Source of the DNA: Streptomyces peucetius
GTDB taxonomy: Bacteria > Actinomycetota > Actinomycetes > Streptomycetales > Streptomycetaceae
Reading direction: 5' to 3'
Length of the DNA stretch: 64,000 nucleotides
NCBI RefSeq assembly: GCF_025854275.1
Contig: NZ_CP107567.1
Location: forward strand, 3,596,001-3,660,000
Shown here: positions 62,248 through 64,000 of the stretch, piece by piece
Position numbering within the stretch: position 1 is the first letter of the stretch
Layout of the letters: every line of letters starts with the position of its first letter
Translations under genes and position numbers: made by a program
The notes under the pieces: model-generated
Told to the model about the DNA's origin: nothing
Databases searched by the model: none
Seen by the model: only the letters and a program-made list of their open reading frames with translations

Positions 62248-62277
62248 GATCGCGAGTGCCGTTCGGTGCTCATGATC
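62231..62277 (-). repeat. 26-bp-period tandem duplication of the translation start region
   Basis: TGCCGTTCGGTGCTCATGATC occurs at 62231-62251 and 62257-62277. Each copy contains an ATG-AGC-ACC-GAA-CGG-CAC start on the minus strand. Confidence 0.95.
62244..62273 (-). CDS. Nine-codon leader ORF overlapping the DHA2 transporter start
   Basis: ATG at 62273 encodes MSTERHSRS and stops at a TGA (62244-62246) that overlaps the transporter ATG (ATGA). It copies the transporter's own first six codons, then shifts frame because the duplication is 26 bp. It could couple, delay or attenuate translation of the transporter; whether it is translated is unknown. Confidence 0.5.
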   Translation of the reverse strand: MSTERHSRS

Positions 62278-62380
62278 CGAGTCTGGACCCGCTGGGCACC
62301 GCCCGCACATCAAGCCGTAAGGGGTTACGAACGGGCAAGGTCAGCGGAGGTGCGAGCGCCGCCGCACCTGCCGCGCCGGC

Positions 62381-62447
62381 CGGGTCGGTTCGCGAGCCGC
62401 CGGGTCAGTTCGCGGGCCGCTGGGTCAGTTCGCGGGCCGCTGGGTCA
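62381..62447 (-). repeat. 20-bp tandem repeat across the ybjN-like 3' end
   Basis: Units begin at 62381, 62401 and 62421 (CGGGTCAGTTCGCGGGCCGC type), plus a partial fourth at 62441. The last units encode the C-terminal TQRPAN of the YbjN-like protein, and the copies beyond the stop carry the same codons. Confidence 0.9.
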
Positions 62448-62925
62448 GGTGCTTGAAGGCGTCCAGGTTGCGGGTGGATTCGCCGCGCGAGACCCGCCAC
62501 TCGTACTCGCGGCGGATCGCGCTCGCGAAGCCGAGCTCCAGCAGCGTGTTGAAGGAGCCGTCCGCCGCCTCCAGGATCGTGCCGAGCAGCCGGTCGAGTT
62601 CCTCGGGCGTGACCACGGACAGCGGGAGTTTGCCCACAAGATAGATGTCACCGAGGGAGTCGATCGCGTAACTCACCCCGTACAGCTTGAGGTTGCGCTC
62701 CAGCAGCCAGCGGTGGACGGCCGCGTCGTTCTCGTCGGGGTGGCGGATGACGAAGGCGTTGACGGAGAGCGAGTGCTTGCCGACGAGGAACGAACACGTC
62801 GTCGACAGCTTCCGGGTGCCCGGGAGTTTGACCACGTAGGAGCCTGTGTCCGGGCTTTCCCACTCCAGGTCGGCGTCCTTGAAGGTCTGTTCGACGACCC
62901 GCGTCACCTGCTGCACGTCAGCCAT
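62425..62925 (-). CDS. YbjN-domain protein (type III secretion chaperone-like fold)
   Basis: A 166-residue YbjN-family protein common in actinobacteria, of unknown function. Recognisable parts are 'DLEWESPDTGSYVVKLPGTRKLSTTCSFLVGKHSLSVNAFVIRHPDENDAAVHRWLLERN' and 'DIYLVGKLPLSVVTPEELDRLLG'. It follows mshA by 14 bp on the same strand, so it is probably co-transcribed. Its C-terminus lies in a tandem repeat. Confidence 0.9.
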   Translation of the reverse strand: MADVQQVTRVVEQTFKDADLEWESPDTGSYVVKLPGTRKLSTTCSFLVGKHSLSVNAFVIRHPDENDAAVHRWLLERNLKLYGVSYAIDSLGDIYLVGKLPLSVVTPEELDRLLGTILEAADGSFNTLLELGFASAIRREYEWRVSRGESTRNLDAFKHLTQRPAN

Positions 62926-62939
62926 GGGGCGAGCGTACG

Positions 62940-64000
62940 TCAGTGGTGCGTGGCCCGTGAGCGGCGCCGGTGGTCGTACATGGCCGCCTGGTAGACGTCC
63001 GCCGTCGTCGACGCGGCCGTGTCCCAGCCGAACGACTGCGCGTGCCGGCCCGCGGCGTCCCCCATCCGGTCCGTCAGGGAGGGGTCGCGTACGAAGCTGC
63101 CCAGCACGTCCGCGTAGTGCGCGGGATCGTGTCCGGGCACCAGGAATCCGGTGAGCTCGTCACGGACGGCGACCGGCAGGCCGCCCACGGCGGCGGCGAC
63201 CACCGGTGTGCCCGCCGCCTGTGCCTCTATGGCGACGAGGCCGAAGGACTCGCTGTACGAGGGCATGACCAGCACGGAGGCGGCGCGGAACCAGTCCGCG
63301 AGCCGCTCCTGGTCGACCGGCGGCTGGAAGTGGACGACGTCCGCGATGCCGAGCCTGGCCGCCAGCTTCTGCAGGCCCTCCGGCTTGGCCAGTCCGCTGC
63401 CGCTGGGTCCGCCGACGACGGGCACGAAGATACGGCGGCGCAGTGACGGGTCGCGCTCCAGCAGGACCGCGACGGCGCGCAGCAGGATGTCGGGGGCCTT
63501 CAGCGGCTGTATACGGCCCGCGAAGAGGGGGATGAACGCCTCCTGCGGGAGCCCGAGACGGGCCCGGGCGGCGGCCCGGCCGTCCGCGGGGCGGAAGAGG
63601 TCGAGATTGACGCCGGGGTGGACGACGGCGACCTTCGCCGGGTCCGCGTCGTAGAAGCGGACGAGTTCGCCGGCCTCCTCCGCGGTGTTGGCGATCAGCC
63701 GGTCCGCGGCGGTGACGATCTGGGTCTCGCCGATCACGCGCGTGGCCGGCTCCGGGGTGTCGCCCTCCGCCAGCGCCGCGTTCTTCACCTTGGCCATGGT
63801 GTGCATGGCGTGCACGAGCGGGACGCCCCACCGCTCGGCCGCGAGCCAGCCCACGTGGCCGGAGAGCCAGTAGTGCGAGTGGACGAGGTCGTAGTGACCG
63901 GGGCGGCGGGCGGCCCACGCCTGCATCACGCCGTGGGTGAAGGCGCACAGCTGGGGCGGCAGGTCCTCCTTGGCCAGGCCCTCGTAGGGTCCGGCGTTGA
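62940..64000 (-). CDS. mshA: D-inositol-3-phosphate glycosyltransferase (mycothiol synthesis), 5' end outside window
   Basis: The C-terminal ~353 residues of a GT4 glycosyltransferase; the start lies beyond 64000. MshA joins UDP-GlcNAc and inositol-3-phosphate in the first step of mycothiol synthesis. Visible features are 'YDLVHSHYWLSGHVGWLAAERWGVPLVHAMHTMAKVKN', the UDP-binding 'LFAGRIQPLKAPDILLRAV', and the EX7E motif in 'SYSESFGLVAIEAQAAGTPVVAA'. Assignment from family motifs is strong. The YbjN-like gene follows. Confidence 0.94.
   Translation of the reverse strand, partial: NAGPYEGLAKEDLPPQLCAFTHGVMQAWAARRPGHYDLVHSHYWLSGHVGWLAAERWGVPLVHAMHTMAKVKNAALAEGDTPEPATRVIGETQIVTAADRLIANTAEEAGELVRFYDADPAKVAVVHPGVNLDLFRPADGRAAARARLGLPQEAFIPLFAGRIQPLKAPDILLRAVAVLLERDPSLRRRIFVPVVGGPSGSGLAKPEGLQKLAARLGIADVVHFQPPVDQERLADWFRAASVLVMPSYSESFGLVAIEAQAAGTPVVAAAVGGLPVAVRDELTGFLVPGHDPAHYADVLGSFVRDPSLTDRMGDAAGRHAQSFGWDTAASTTADVYQAAMYDHRRRSRATHH

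Overview
This is high-GC actinobacterial chromosome, almost certainly Streptomyces. The evidence is GGAGG-type ribosome binding sites, frequent GTG starts, strong third-position GC bias, a monocistronic groEL2 behind a CIRCE operator, DasR- and SoxR-type sites, msiK, cdgB, phoRP/phoU and mshA. From memory, much of the gene order follows the S. coelicolor core region around SCO4200-SCO4300. The left end and 54.6-58.3 kb are accessory sequence. Coordinates, motifs and repeats were read from the sequence. Family names rest on motif recognition, not on searches.

Layout. 0-2.3 kb: a broken zinc-ribbon ORF, a Uma2 nuclease-like protein and an MFS transporter. 2.4-5.1 kb: a compact class II lasso-peptide cluster on the minus strand (precursor, cyclase, RRE protein, leader peptidase); the 38-residue precursor lies in the gap upstream of the cyclase gene. 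5.3-9.4 kb: an AGCS amino-acid:sodium symporter, groEL2 and a cold-shock protein. 9.7-11.6 kb: a small sulfur-carrier protein and threonine synthase, the latter behind a clear SAM-I riboswitch. 11.7-18.1 kb: glucosyl-3-phosphoglycerate synthase, a secreted protease-like protein that has lost catalytic residues, trehalose-6-phosphate synthase and phosphatase, and a DUF3263 protein. 18.2-24.5 kb: amino-sugar metabolism (orphan sugar-binding lipoprotein, SIS isomerase, nagK, nagA, PfkB kinase) with DasR-like sites. 24.5-30 kb: DUF5709, hemerythrin and Rieske proteins, a CBM-like membrane protein and the diguanylate cyclase CdgB, with BldD-like and Crp-like sites upstream.

30-43 kb: flavin reductase, ArfB, TerD, an HbpS-like protein divergent from a NarL-type two-component system, redox enzymes (one behind a near-perfect SoxR box), a tRNA-Thr and msiK, the shared sugar-ABC ATPase. 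43-54.5 kb: nucleotidyltransferase, DoxX, rlmB, cysS, ispF/ispD, carD, a lipoprotein, phoP/phoR and phoU with a PHO box between. 54.6-58.3 kb: a Cys-rich mini-protein, an internally deleted IS1182-like element with 43-bp inverted repeats, and the remains of an integrated element that appears to have used the 3' end of gpmA. 58.3-64 kb: gpmA, two MFS transporters (one preceded by a 9-codon leader ORF made by a tandem duplication), a YbjN protein and mshA, cut by the window edge.

How the genes connect: dre-like sites lie near the sugar-binding lipoprotein, nagKA and msiK, which suggests one GlcNAc-responsive set, with MsiK possibly energising the importer that the lipoprotein serves. PhoRP/PhoU is the phosphate-starvation module. 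The HbpS-like protein and its neighbouring sensor, and the SoxR-controlled reductase, form redox-sensing units.
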